Positions 16,199 through 26,375 of a DNA stretch of 64,000 nucleotides are shown here, one piece after another. Position numbers and translations under genes: made by a program. Source of the DNA: JAUVKT01 sp036350795 (GTDB lineage Bacteria; Bacteroidota; Bacteroidia; Bacteroidales; VadinHA17). The stretch's first letter is position 1; the number at the start of each line of letters is the position of its first letter. Location: contig JAZBNV010000137.1 in the NCBI GenBank assembly GCA_036350795.1, positions 42,238 to 106,237 on the forward strand, given 5' to 3'. Under the pieces are notes generated by a model. The model did not search any database. It was not told where the DNA came from and was given only the letters and a program-made list of their open reading frames with translations.

Positions 16199-18070
16199 TC
16201 AGTATCTTACCCCAATAAGCAGTACATCATCAACCTGGGCATTTGTACCTTTCCAGTCCTCGAATATTTTGTTGAGCTTTTCACCCTGCTCTATCATTGG
16301 AAGACCTGATACTTCGAGCAGGGTATTCTTAAGATGCTTAACCATAAACTTTTTCTGCCTGGGTCCGCCAAACTGGTCGCCAAAACCATCAGAAAACATA
16401 TAGAAACAGTCTCCTTTCCTTAAATCTATTTCATGCAGCTTAAAGGGGCTCATTGAATAATGTATAGCTACGGGCATCTTATCAGCCCTGTAGGTTTCAA
16501 GCTCACCATCCCTGATAAAAACAAGCGGGTTATTTGCACCGGCAAACCAAAGTTTATTCTTTTTGTAATCGATAAGGCTCACCGTCATGTCCATTCCGTC
16601 CTTTACCCTGTCTTCATCTATCGATTGCTTAAGCGAATCAATAATTTCATCGCGCAGCATATTAAGTATCCTGTCTGGCATTTCAACACCCTTGCCATTT
16701 ACAATTTCATTGAGCATGGTTACACCAAGCATGCTCATAAATGCACCGGGAACCCCGTGGCCCGTACAATCGGCTGCAATAATTATCTGGCGGTCATTAT
16801 TCTTGCTCACCCAGTAGAAATCACCCGAAACAATATCAAGTGGCTTGTAAAAAACAAAATGGTCGATCTCATCACTGAATAGTTCGAGTGATGGGAGAAG
16901 TGCAGTCTGTATGCGCTTTGCATACATTATACTATCTGTAATATGTTTTTTCTGGTATGCAATCTGGTCGCGCTGTGATTCAGCCAGGTCCTTCTGCTTT
17001 TCAATTTCGTCCTTCTGCCTCGAAATAGTCCTGTTCTTTTCTTCCAGTTTGATATTTGCCTCCTTCTTAATCCTGTAGCCCCTGTAGATATAGTAAGCAA
17101 GGAAACTGATCAGAAGGAGTACAAAAGCTGCTGCAATAAGAAAAATTTTCTGCTTCTCGATCGATTCAAGCTGCACCTTAATCTTTTCTTCCTGTGTATT
17201 TATCAATTGCTGCTTATCCCCGATCTCAACAAGCTTGTCGGCAATATCAGCCCTTTGTACCAGCAAGGTATCACGCTGGGCTGCAACCTCTGCCTGCTGT
17301 ATAGCTATGGTCCTTTTCTGGCTTGCAATTTCCTGCTCCTGACCCCGTATTTCCCTTGTCTGCTGCTCCAGTTGTCGCTGCTTAAGCCTCAGAACCTCTT
17401 CTTTTTCTGAAATTTCCCTGTCAAGGCTATCCAGCAGGGCTTTTTGTCGCTCAATTTCAGCCAGCTGTTCTGCAATAATCTTTTTCTGCTGCTCCACAAC
17501 CTCGAGCTGCCTTTCAAGTTCTTCGCTGGTAACATCATAAAGGTTTTCCCAGTCTTCAACGGTTTTTACAGCCTGAACCAGCAAACCCGGGTTAATTCCC
17601 AGTCCGGCCCGGTCAAGCATCTGTTTGTTTATTTCAAACCTGGGCTCACCATTTACTACAATATAATTAAACATCGAATTCCCAAATTCATAATCCTCGC
17701 TCATAATAAAGGCCTTTGTTCCCTCCAGCTTCTTTACAACTTCCTTAAGGTTATATCCTTCCTTCTTCGACACAAAAAGGACATTGGGCTTCTCAATATC
17801 CTCAACCTTACGATAGACTCTTACAACAGCGGGAATACCGTGTATTTCCCTGCGGGTTTTTACCAGGTCTGTTACTTCGGCATAGAAATATGTGTCTTCT
17901 GATAAAAGGCCTATCTCAAAGATGGCCAGCTTATCCAGTGCATCACCGTAATCCACATACCTTGTGATATCAAAAATATACAGTGCTTTCTGCCTGTTCG
18001 AGAAACCCTCCTGGGCATTGATAGTGATAAGAAGAAATAAAAACCCGGTTATTGCAACAGCTTTTTTCAT
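16199..18070 (-). CDS. YfiR-like sensor with coiled coil, TM and SpoIIE/PP2C phosphatase domain
   Basis: 623 residues in order: signal peptide (1-19), a YfiR/DUF4154-like periplasmic domain (about 22-165), a long Gln/Glu-rich coiled coil (about 175-305), one transmembrane helix (about 310-330), a second coiled coil (335-380), then a SpoIIE-type PP2C phosphatase (about 385-623) with DIVSGDFYW, ADCTGHGVPGAFMSMLG and FMFSDGFGDQFGG-type metal-binding motifs. It should sense a periplasmic signal and dephosphorylate a cytoplasmic partner, classically an anti-anti-sigma-like protein. A divergently transcribed single-domain response regulator lies 244 bases upstream. Confidence 0.87.
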   Translation of the reverse strand: MKKAVAITGFLFLLITINAQEGFSNRQKALYIFDITRYVDYGDALDKLAIFEIGLLSEDTYFYAEVTDLVKTRREIHGIPAVVRVYRKVEDIEKPNVLFVSKKEGYNLKEVVKKLEGTKAFIMSEDYEFGNSMFNYIVVNGEPRFEINKQMLDRAGLGINPGLLVQAVKTVEDWENLYDVTSEELERQLEVVEQQKKIIAEQLAEIERQKALLDSLDREISEKEEVLRLKQRQLEQQTREIRGQEQEIASQKRTIAIQQAEVAAQRDTLLVQRADIADKLVEIGDKQQLINTQEEKIKVQLESIEKQKIFLIAAAFVLLLISFLAYYIYRGYRIKKEANIKLEEKNRTISRQKDEIEKQKDLAESQRDQIAYQKKHITDSIMYAKRIQTALLPSLELFSDEIDHFVFYKPLDIVSGDFYWVSKNNDRQIIIAADCTGHGVPGAFMSMLGVTMLNEIVNGKGVEMPDRILNMLRDEIIDSLKQSIDEDRVKDGMDMTVSLIDYKKNKLWFAGANNPLVFIRDGELETYRADKMPVAIHYSMSPFKLHEIDLRKGDCFYMFSDGFGDQFGGPRQKKFMVKHLKNTLLEVSGLPMIEQGEKLNKIFEDWKGTNAQVDDVLLIGVRY

Positions 18071-18285
18071 CTCAGGAAAGGTTTTGGTTTACTCTGACTA
18101 ATTTCGGCAGAATCATTGTGAAAAGCAAACCAAAGCATCCTTATAGCTCTGAAGTTCTGCATTTGGCATATGTCAGCCTCTGTACATCGCATAATGAGGA
18201 TAGTTTATCAAATTTTTACATTTTATGTGTGGATAAATTGTTAACAAATAGAAGTCTTTCATAATTTTTTCATACATTCAAATCG

Positions 18286-18293
18286 TATTTTTG
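18286..18293 (+). promoter_or_regulatory. Bacteroidota -7 box for the response-regulator gene
   Basis: TATTTTTG matches TAnnTTTG exactly and ends 21 bases before the ATG at 18315. It covers the alternative TTG start at 18291, which argues for the ATG start. Confidence 0.5.
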
Positions 18294-18314
18294 CTAAGCA
18301 CAGATACTAAGCGC

Positions 18315-18734
18315 ATGTACCCTGACCACTATCACCTGGATTTATCAGACAAGACTATAGCAATAGTTGATGATGATCTTGCATCAGTAAAATACTTTGA
18401 AGTACTGCTCAAAACCACCGGGGCAAACGTCGTTTCTTTTATGAACGGTACAGAGCTGGTTAACTACGTATCGGAATATATCAAAACGATAGATATGGTT
18501 CTGCTTGACTACCTGATACCTTTTATGAACGGTATTGAGTGTGCAAGGCAGATAAGAAAAGTGGACAGGAATATTCCACTTGTAATGATCACCGCGTTTT
18601 ATACACGCGAATCAAAAGAAGAAGCCTTTCTGGCGGGTTGCAATGAGTATGTGCTTAAACCGGTTGTTCCTGAAAAAGTTCTTGCCCTGCTTGAAAAGTA
18701 TCTTCTCCAGAGGGAATACGCTGAAAAAAGTTAA
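18315..18734 (+). CDS. Stand-alone response-regulator receiver protein
   Basis: 139 residues. IAIVDDDLASV gives the acidic pocket, Asp65 in VLLDYLIPFMNG is the phosphoacceptor, MITAFYT supplies the switch Thr and YVLKPVVPE the conserved Lys. No output domain follows, so it acts through partner proteins. A TTG codon at 18291 in the same frame would extend it by 8 residues, but that codon lies inside a -7 promoter box. It is divergent from the SpoIIE-type phosphatase gene, a possible partner. Confidence 0.88.
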   Translation: MYPDHYHLDLSDKTIAIVDDDLASVKYFEVLLKTTGANVVSFMNGTELVNYVSEYIKTIDMVLLDYLIPFMNGIECARQIRKVDRNIPLVMITAFYTRESKEEAFLAGCNEYVLKPVVPEKVLALLEKYLLQREYAEKS

Positions 18735-18735
18735 T

Positions 18736-21700
18736 CTAAAATCCCGGCACTCCTCCCTGCATCTTTGTCACATACTCCTGGTATATTAGCTGAAGCTGGT
18801 CTGATATCTCATTCCCAAGTTCTTCTTCATCATTGTTTATGCATGCTGCCGAAACCCTCGACAGGTAACCAAGCGAAGTCTGTATTTCGTAATCAGCAGC
18901 TCTCATCAGGTCGGACCTGAGCCCGGTATAATATCCCAGTATTTCACCATAGTGCTCCCTCATCTGTGAAATAAGATCATAAGCCCTGTCTTTTGCCCCG
19001 GCCTGCAGGTAGGCTTCTATTACATCGGGCATAAACATATCCCAGGGCAGCTGCGAAAGAGGTAACTCGTTCATAACATGATCAAGTACTTCAACAGCCC
19101 TTTCTTTATCTCCTTCAAGCACAAGTGCTTTTGCAAGCTTTGCATAACTGAGTCTTGCCCTGATCACTGACAGGGTTCTTTTATGATAATAATCCAGAAC
19201 AACGCTTTCATCGTTCGCATTTCCCCATTCAAACTTATTCATCAGGTTTTCGTACAGTATTTCTGTATCTATACGGCCGTAATCCAGCCAGCTTCTGTTA
19301 TGCGACTTAATGGGCACCAGCCTGTAGGCATTTCCCTCGAGCTGGAAATACTCCTCGAGTCCGAATGCATCATCATGATAGCCGGCAACATAATATACCG
19401 GCCTCTCCCAGTTGTTATTTGCAAAGAAATCAAGAACCATAAGCTGGCTCTTTAATATATAATTACCTTTCAGCGTAATATCAATATAAGGTACTATTTT
19501 ATCTGCATCCTCTGGCTTCACCGTCCCGTTAGCCAGCACCTTTTCTTTATCGACGGGTATTCTTACTTTTCGCGAAGGTATATAGTCTCTTTCAACCCCG
19601 TCACCAAACCTGTATTTGGTTGCCGGGTCTTCATTATTAATAAACTCAATCAGCTGCTTAATATTTACAGGATCCTTTATCCTTTCAATAATATACACCT
19701 GGTTATTAACACCATCATAGTATTTGCTTCTGGGCAGGGACAGGGGCATTGGATCAGAATCATTCATTTTATGCTTCATCTGGTCAATAAACCAGTCAGT
19801 ATTGAATAACATAAGGTTGCATACCCTCACATCAGTTCCAATCTCCTCAACTTCCTGGGCATACCAGAGGGGGAAAGTATCGTTATCACCATTGGTAAAG
19901 AGAACTGCATCGGGAGCGCAGGACAGGAGATAGTTTTTCGCAACGGCAGTTGCAGTATATCTCCCGGAACGATCATGATCGTCCCAGTTCTGGACTCCCA
20001 TAATTACAGGAACCACAAGTCCGGCCAGCACCGCAAAAGGTACGGCAAGCTTTCTGCCGGCCAATTTAGCCAGCATTTCGTATAGAAAGAGTACTCCCAT
20101 CCCGATCCATATCGCAAATGCATAGAATGATGCAGCATAAGCATAATCCCTCTCTCTTGGCTGGTTAGGATACTGGTTAAGATACACCACAATGGCAAGG
20201 CCGGTCATAATAAACAGTAGCAGTACCACCCAGAAATTCTTTATGTCTTTATTAAGCTGAAAATAAAGTCCTATTAATCCCAGTAACAGGGGAAGCATAA
20301 AATAGACATTTCTTGAAGGTATATCCTTCAGAACACCCGGAATATCCTCTGTAGGGCCAAACCTGGGTTCGTCAAGAAAATCAAAGCCTGTGATCCAGTT
20401 TCCGTTAAAGGGTCCTCCTGCCCCCTGTATATCGTTTTGTCTTCCCGAAAAGTTCCACATAAAATACCTGAAATACATATATCCCACCTGGTAGGAGAAC
20501 ATAAACTTCAGGTTCTCTCCGAAAGTAGGTTTATATTCTATCCTTTTCTGACCATCGGGGCCAGTTACCTGTATTGGCCTTCCCTTTACCGGAACCCACT
20601 CTTTGTAAACCGAAACATGATCAGACTGTGGACTGTACATCCTGGGAAAGAGGGTCACAAAATTGTCATCATATTCGGGTATTACGGCATGGTTGGTAAT
20701 CTCATACCTGCCGTCAACCGGGCTGTACTGGGGCTTACCTTCCTTGTAGCCATCGAGTGGTGCATTATAGTATGGTCCCTTTACCAGCGGTTGCTTGGGG
20801 TACTGTTCCCTGTTAAGGTAGTAAAGCATCTGGAAGGCTGTTTCAGGATTATTCTCATCCATCGGCGGATTTGCTGACGACCTGATCATTATAAGTGCAA
20901 ATGATGAAAAACCAATCATAACAAGCATAAGCGATGTAAGAATGGTATTCAGAACGGCAACCTTATTCTTTGCCAGGTAGTATACACCCCAGGCTAATAA
21001 TGCAAGTATTAGAAGATTAAACATAAGACTTCCTGACAGAAGCCATACGCCCGAAAGCAAGAGTGCAACTATTGCGAATATTGTTGTCCTGTTGGGTTTA
21101 ACATTATCAAGAGTTGATCGTATTGCAAGAATAAGGAATAAGGCAAACAATAAAACCAGGAGGTAGAGACCTGAATTATAGGGCAGACCAATACCATTTA
21201 CAAGCATTAACTCAAACCTTGTGGCCACTGTAAAGAATCCTGATACCAGACCCCACATAACAAAGGCAAGAAGAACCAGGGATATGGCAATTGATACACC
21301 AAAGCCCTTCCACGAAAATTCATACTTCTTAAAATAATATATATATACCACCGCAGGGATGGCCAGGAGGTTAAGAAGGTGAACCCCTATTGAAAGCCCA
21401 ATCAGGTAAGCAATTAATAAAAGCCACCTGTTCGAATATGCTTCGTCGGCTTCGTTTTCCCACTTCAGGATTGCCCAGAAAGTGATTGCCGTAAAAAGAG
21501 ATGACATTGCATATACTTCTCCTTCAACTGCTGAAAACCAGAATGAATCGGAAAAGGTATAAGCAAGTGCCCCTGCAAGCCCGGCACCCATAATAGCTAT
21601 TGTTCCGCTTAGTGAAGTATCCTTGTTTACACCAATGGTAATTCTCCTGGCAAAATGAGTAATGGTCCAGAAAAGGAACATTATAGTTAATGCACTCGCC

Positions 21701-21957
21701 AGAGCCGACATAAGGTTAACCATAAGGGCCACTTTCGACACATCAGAGGCAAAGAGCGAAAAGAGCCTCGCAACAAGCATAAACGTGGGGGCTCCCGGCG
21801 GATGACCCGGTTCGAGCTTATACCCGGAGGTAATATATTCACCGCAATCCCACAAACTCATTGTTGGTTCTACGGTCGAGATATATGTAATGGCTGCTAC
21901 AATAAAAACAAGCCAGCCAAGGGAAATATTCAATCGCCTGTATAAATTCATAAACAA
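18736..21957 (-). CDS. DUF2723 family multi-pass membrane protein
   Basis: 1073 residues. The N-terminal third holds the DUF2723 signature: ISTVEPTMSLWDCGEYITSGYKLEPGHPPGAPTF (in two parts, near residues 26-60), with an acidic-rich first loop like that of GT-C membrane glycosyltransferases. About a dozen hydrophobic helices lie between residues 10 and 380 and between 560 and 650, followed by a soluble C-terminal region ending in helical repeats. Bacteroidota genomes usually carry a member of about this size. A lipid-phosphate-sugar-dependent glycosyltransferase role is plausible but unproven. The second ATG (21951) is an alternative start. Confidence 0.85.
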   Translation of the reverse strand: MFMNLYRRLNISLGWLVFIVAAITYISTVEPTMSLWDCGEYITSGYKLEPGHPPGAPTFMLVARLFSLFASDVSKVALMVNLMSALASALTIMFLFWTITHFARRITIGVNKDTSLSGTIAIMGAGLAGALAYTFSDSFWFSAVEGEVYAMSSLFTAITFWAILKWENEADEAYSNRWLLLIAYLIGLSIGVHLLNLLAIPAVVYIYYFKKYEFSWKGFGVSIAISLVLLAFVMWGLVSGFFTVATRFELMLVNGIGLPYNSGLYLLVLLFALFLILAIRSTLDNVKPNRTTIFAIVALLLSGVWLLSGSLMFNLLILALLAWGVYYLAKNKVAVLNTILTSLMLVMIGFSSFALIMIRSSANPPMDENNPETAFQMLYYLNREQYPKQPLVKGPYYNAPLDGYKEGKPQYSPVDGRYEITNHAVIPEYDDNFVTLFPRMYSPQSDHVSVYKEWVPVKGRPIQVTGPDGQKRIEYKPTFGENLKFMFSYQVGYMYFRYFMWNFSGRQNDIQGAGGPFNGNWITGFDFLDEPRFGPTEDIPGVLKDIPSRNVYFMLPLLLGLIGLYFQLNKDIKNFWVVLLLFIMTGLAIVVYLNQYPNQPRERDYAYAASFYAFAIWIGMGVLFLYEMLAKLAGRKLAVPFAVLAGLVVPVIMGVQNWDDHDRSGRYTATAVAKNYLLSCAPDAVLFTNGDNDTFPLWYAQEVEEIGTDVRVCNLMLFNTDWFIDQMKHKMNDSDPMPLSLPRSKYYDGVNNQVYIIERIKDPVNIKQLIEFINNEDPATKYRFGDGVERDYIPSRKVRIPVDKEKVLANGTVKPEDADKIVPYIDITLKGNYILKSQLMVLDFFANNNWERPVYYVAGYHDDAFGLEEYFQLEGNAYRLVPIKSHNRSWLDYGRIDTEILYENLMNKFEWGNANDESVVLDYYHKRTLSVIRARLSYAKLAKALVLEGDKERAVEVLDHVMNELPLSQLPWDMFMPDVIEAYLQAGAKDRAYDLISQMREHYGEILGYYTGLRSDLMRAADYEIQTSLGYLSRVSAACINNDEEELGNEISDQLQLIYQEYVTKMQGGVPGF

Positions 21958-22022
21958 TATTTAATTCAGCGGGTTAAACATATAAACAGATGGCGAATTT
22001 AAACAATTTGGACAAACTTTTC

Positions 22023-22030
22023 TATTTTTG
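22023..22030 (+). promoter_or_regulatory. Bacteroidota -7 box for the large outer-membrane protein gene
   Basis: TATTTTTG is an exact TAnnTTTG match 16 bases before the ATG at 22047. A TTTG at 22007-22010 is only 12 bases upstream, too close for the usual -33 spacing. Confidence 0.45.
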
Positions 22031-22046
22031 ACTTCTACATTATACT

Positions 22047-24926
22047 ATGTTAAAAAAGATCTTAAGCACTATTCTACTGCTCCTGCTGTTCTGGCCTCTG
22101 TCAAAAGCCCAGTACTATAATACCGGACAGGAGCCGTCTTCTCTTAAATGGGAAGAATTAAGAAGCGGTCATTTCAGGTTTATCTACCCCGAATCGTTTA
22201 AATCACAGGCCCTCAAAACAGCATATACTTTTGAAGAATCCTACAGCTTGCTTAAAGATCGTTATAATGGCAGGCATATCAGGAAATTCCCTGTTATCAT
22301 CCATAATCACAGCATTGAGTCGAACGGTTACGTAGCCTGGGCCCCGAAAAGGGTTGAATTATTCCCTTTCCCCGGGCAGTCGGGAATACCACTTTCGCAT
22401 ATTGAGCAACTTGCCCTGCACGAACTTGTGCATGTAACACAGATGCAGGCACTCAGGGAAGGACTGTCGGCACCCCTTGAATACATTTTTGGCGAACAGT
22501 ACCCGGGTGCCTTAAGTGTTTTTACTCCTTTCTGGTTTCTTGAGGGTGACGCTGTTCTTTCTGAAACCGCCTATTCCCTGTCGGGCCGGGGGAGGCAGCC
22601 CGATTTTGAAAAAAAGCTTAAATCACTGCTTGTTGAGAACAAAAACCCGTATTCGTACGATAAAATGATAAGCGGCTCTTTCAGGAATTATACACCTGAT
22701 CACTACAGGTTTGGGTACCAGATGGCTGCGTATGCCAGGGGGCAGCTAAATCCTGATGTTTTCAGAAATTCGGCAGATATGATAGCAAGGAGGCCCTGGT
22801 TGCTTAACCCGGTAAATATATCATTCAGAAAAGATATAGGCGAGAGCAAGGCCTCTCTTTACAGGAAAACGATGGGCTATCTTGCTGAAACATGGATAGC
22901 TGAAGATGAGAAGCTTATCAAGAGCAACTTCAACTATCACTCCGCTAAACAGGAGAGGGAATATATAAACTATAATTCTCCTGTTATTATTAACAATGAT
23001 TCTATTATTGCACTTAAAACCTCGTTTACAAAACCCCCGTATTTTGTATTGCTTGATGGAGATAAGACTGAAAAGAAACTATTTACACCGGGTATTATCT
23101 GGCCATATTTCTTCTCTTATGCAAGGGGTATACTAACATGGGCAGAACAATATCCTGACCCAAGGTGGGATAACAGGCAGTACTCTGTTATTAAAACCTA
23201 TAATATATATTCGGGCGAGCTTAAACAACTTAGTTCATCCGGCAGGCTGTTTTCTCCGGCAATTTCTCCTGACGGGCGTTTTATCGCAGCAGTAAAAAGT
23301 GATGCCGGCTATATAAACAGTATCGTTATATTGGACCGCTTTACTGGTAAGGAAATAAAAGATATACCCACCCCTGCCAACGAACTGCCTGTAAGGCCGG
23401 CATGGGACAATAGCATGTCTAAAATTGCATTTATCGCGTTTACCGACAGGGGCGAGGGCCTTATGACCTACTCAACTGAAAGCGGCAAATTCAATAAAAG
23501 ACTGGATGAATCCAGGAATGACCTTCAGTCACTTGCTATCAGAAACGACTCAATATTTTATGTTAGTTCCATTTCGGGCATTGATAATATTTATCTTAAT
23601 AAACCCGATGGGAGTAATACAAGGCTTAGCTCATCAAGATTTGGAGTATCCGGAATAAGCCTCTGGAATAACAGGCTTGTGTTCTCAGATTATTTTTCAG
23701 GAGGCGACAGGATTGCCAGCTACCCGATAGAAAATAACACTTCAGCACCGGCGCCGGCAATGCAGGCAGACCTGTTGCAGGTAAGCAAAATCAAAGAAGA
23801 GCCACTCGCAGAATATGATGAAAGCAAGGCTGGTCAGATGGACTACATTATTAAACCTTACAGGAAATGGAAACATCTTTTCAATATCCATAGCTGGATG
23901 CCTTTTTATGCTGATGTCAATAATATATCCTTCGACAATTTAACGGTAAGTCCCGGGCTTACAATAATGTCGCAGAACCACTTAAGTACTCTTACCTCAT
24001 CAATTGGTTACGAATATAGGGATGGAGATCATTTTTTAAAATCATCACTATCGTGGAGAGGCTGGTATCCGGGAATTGATCTTGACATCACTTATGGAGG
24101 TGATCCGGTGATTTACAGGGACGAGAATAATACATATTATCCTGAATATGTGTACCCCGGATTACAGCTTAGATCGTCGGTATATCTGCCACTCCGATTC
24201 AGGACCGGGAAATTTTCCCAGACTCTGTGGCCTGCTCTGAGTTTTTCGTACAAAAACAATTATGTATTTGAAGATGAAGGGAATCAGTTTGATTACGGCC
24301 AGGTACTGGCCAGTGCCAGGATCTATTTTTCAAATATACACAGGATGGCTGTAAGGGACATCTGGCCGTCATGGGGCCAGGTTTTTGACCTGGTATATAC
24401 TGCTGCTCCCGGCGATCAGACTATTTACGGCCCCATATTAACACTGCGGGGCACGATGTATTTTCCGGGCTTTGTAAGAAACCATGGAATACGTTTAAAA
24501 GCAGAGTTTGAAAAGCAGGAGCTGAAGACCCTTATACAGTCTAACAGGATCAGCTTTCCCCGGGGTTACAGTGGAATAATTTCTTCAGGTATTTCGAGTT
24601 TTAAAGCCGATTATACTCTACCACTTGCATATCCTGATTTCAACCTGGGATCATTTATATATCTCAAGCGTATCAGGTCAGCTCTTTTCTATGATTATGC
24701 AAGGGGAAGGGACAATTATCATATCTCCGACCAGGCTATGGTAAATGCTTATGAGTCTTTTTCTTCAGTGGGAGCAGAATTACTTGCTGATTTTTACCTT
24801 ATGAGACTGCCATTCAATTTCAGTGGAGGGATGCAATTTGCATGGCTCCCTCAAAGAGAGGAACCATTTTTCAATATTATTTTCAGGATGGATATCTTTG
24901 GTTTTGTGATAGGACGGGAACCATAA
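22047..24926 (+). CDS. Outer-membrane protein: peptidase-MA-like domain, beta-propeller, C-terminal barrel
   Basis: 959 residues. Signal peptide ending near residue 21 (LSKAQ). An N-terminal gluzincin-like domain has HELVH at 125-129 and downstream FWFLEGDAVLSE, the spacing of peptidase MA/M1-like zinc sites. Residues about 300-590 hold TolB/WD40-like strands (SPDGRFIAAV, WDNSMSKIAFIAF, RNDSIFYVSS). The last 300 residues are rich in alternating aromatic beta strands and end in an aromatic-rich strand, typical of an outer-membrane barrel of the surface-antigen type. Residues for catalysis are intact, so it may be an active surface or periplasmic protease. The substrate is unknown. Confidence 0.78.
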   Translation: MLKKILSTILLLLLFWPLSKAQYYNTGQEPSSLKWEELRSGHFRFIYPESFKSQALKTAYTFEESYSLLKDRYNGRHIRKFPVIIHNHSIESNGYVAWAPKRVELFPFPGQSGIPLSHIEQLALHELVHVTQMQALREGLSAPLEYIFGEQYPGALSVFTPFWFLEGDAVLSETAYSLSGRGRQPDFEKKLKSLLVENKNPYSYDKMISGSFRNYTPDHYRFGYQMAAYARGQLNPDVFRNSADMIARRPWLLNPVNISFRKDIGESKASLYRKTMGYLAETWIAEDEKLIKSNFNYHSAKQEREYINYNSPVIINNDSIIALKTSFTKPPYFVLLDGDKTEKKLFTPGIIWPYFFSYARGILTWAEQYPDPRWDNRQYSVIKTYNIYSGELKQLSSSGRLFSPAISPDGRFIAAVKSDAGYINSIVILDRFTGKEIKDIPTPANELPVRPAWDNSMSKIAFIAFTDRGEGLMTYSTESGKFNKRLDESRNDLQSLAIRNDSIFYVSSISGIDNIYLNKPDGSNTRLSSSRFGVSGISLWNNRLVFSDYFSGGDRIASYPIENNTSAPAPAMQADLLQVSKIKEEPLAEYDESKAGQMDYIIKPYRKWKHLFNIHSWMPFYADVNNISFDNLTVSPGLTIMSQNHLSTLTSSIGYEYRDGDHFLKSSLSWRGWYPGIDLDITYGGDPVIYRDENNTYYPEYVYPGLQLRSSVYLPLRFRTGKFSQTLWPALSFSYKNNYVFEDEGNQFDYGQVLASARIYFSNIHRMAVRDIWPSWGQVFDLVYTAAPGDQTIYGPILTLRGTMYFPGFVRNHGIRLKAEFEKQELKTLIQSNRISFPRGYSGIISSGISSFKADYTLPLAYPDFNLGSFIYLKRIRSALFYDYARGRDNYHISDQAMVNAYESFSSVGAELLADFYLMRLPFNFSGGMQFAWLPQREEPFFNIIFRMDIFGFVIGREP

Positions 24927-24928
24927 GA

Positions 24929-26341
24929 TTAAATCTTTGCAGAAAGTTCCTTAATCAATGCCCAGGCTTTTGCCACATGTTCTTCTGTAACATTAGTCTG
25001 TGAAGTTACCATCCTCAGTACATACCTACCCTGCAATGAGGTGTGGGTGAGATATATCTTTCCTGTATCATTAAGCGAATGATTTAGCCGGCGGTTAATG
25101 TCGTTCAGTTCTTCAATGTCGTCCAGGTCTGGATTAAACCTGAAAACAACAGTATTAAGGGGTACCGGTGCAAGAAGTTCGAAATGCGGATCAGCCTCTA
25201 TTCTCCTGGCAAGACCCGATGCAATGGAAATATGTTCCCGCACCATATCCCTCAGTTTTTCCAGGCCGTAATACCTTAGTACAAACCATAGTTTAAGAGC
25301 CCTGAAGCGCCTGCCCAGAGGGATGCCCCAATCGCGGTAATCGTTAACCGCACCCCTGGTACGGGTCTTAAGATATTCAGGTAATATCTCAAATGTCTTT
25401 ATCAGTAAATCGGCATCTTTAACAAAATATACTGAACAGTCAAAGTTGGTAAACATCCATTTATGAGGATTGAAAACAAAACTGTCTATATACTCCTTTC
25501 CCTCAATCAACCAGCTATACTCGGGTAATATCAGTGCCGTGCCGGCAAGTGCAGCATCCACATGAACCCATATATTATTCTGAGCCGCAATTGCGCCTAT
25601 CTCTTTAAGCGGATCAATGGCTGTCGTTCCTGTTGTCCCGATAGATACTATAACACAACAGGGGATATATCCGTCCTTTATATCTCTCCGAACCTGCTCT
25701 TCAAGCAAATCGCTCCGCAGCGCATAATTATTATCCACATCAATCTTTACCAGGTTTTCTATGCCGAATCCTGCTATCTTAACTGCTTTATCGATCGATG
25801 AATGTGTTTGCGTGGAACAATAAACCCTTAGTTTTTTGCCAGAATATAAGCCACGCCTGTTGACCTCAAAATTCGTATATTTTTCCCTGGCACTTATAAG
25901 AGCTGCCAGTGTGGCACCAGATGCTGTGTCCTGGATAACTCCTTCAAAAGAACCCGGAAGTCCCATAATATCCCTTAACCAGTTTAAAACCCTTTCTTCG
26001 AGCTCGGCAGCAGCCGGTGATGTCTCCCAGATCATACACTGTGTGCCCATGGCAGCGGTAAGCATCTCTGCCAATACCGACGGGCCCGAGCTGTTTGCCG
26101 GAAAATAGGCGAAAAAATTAGGGCTCTGCCAGTGTGTTATACCCGGGAAGACTATCTCCTCGAAATCTTTCATAATATTCTCCATCGAATCAGCAGAGTA
26201 GGGAGCTAATTCAGGCAGCTGGCTATATATTGAACCGGGCTCTGATTGAGATTTTACCGGGAATTTTTCGATATTTTCAAGGTAGTCGGCTATCCAGTCT
26301 GCCATTTTATGAGCCTCAGCTCTGAATTCTTTCGTATCCAT
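24929..26341 (-). CDS. Group II PLP-dependent amino-acid decarboxylase (aromatic-L-amino-acid type)
   Basis: 470 residues. NPHKWM carries the PLP-binding Lys, WVHVDAALAG the Asp that pairs with the pyridine nitrogen, and HWQSPNFFAYFPANSS and DTASGATLAAL are standard for the DDC/tryptophan-decarboxylase group. Length and motif order fit aromatic-L-amino-acid decarboxylases, which turn Trp, Phe, Tyr or DOPA into amines; the exact substrate is open. It lies downstream of atpC on the same strand after an 80-base gap with a palindrome, and is probably transcribed separately. Confidence 0.9.
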   Translation of the reverse strand: MDTKEFRAEAHKMADWIADYLENIEKFPVKSQSEPGSIYSQLPELAPYSADSMENIMKDFEEIVFPGITHWQSPNFFAYFPANSSGPSVLAEMLTAAMGTQCMIWETSPAAAELEERVLNWLRDIMGLPGSFEGVIQDTASGATLAALISAREKYTNFEVNRRGLYSGKKLRVYCSTQTHSSIDKAVKIAGFGIENLVKIDVDNNYALRSDLLEEQVRRDIKDGYIPCCVIVSIGTTGTTAIDPLKEIGAIAAQNNIWVHVDAALAGTALILPEYSWLIEGKEYIDSFVFNPHKWMFTNFDCSVYFVKDADLLIKTFEILPEYLKTRTRGAVNDYRDWGIPLGRRFRALKLWFVLRYYGLEKLRDMVREHISIASGLARRIEADPHFELLAPVPLNTVVFRFNPDLDDIEELNDINRRLNHSLNDTGKIYLTHTSLQGRYVLRMVTSQTNVTEEHVAKAWALIKELSAKI

Positions 26342-26375
26342 GCCTGGATAAATTTAAGGTTGATAAAAACATGTA

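Noticed and set aside
18291..18314. TTG start for the response regulator
   Set aside because: The TTG is part of a perfect -7 box, so it would precede the transcription start; the ATG at 18315 is preferred.
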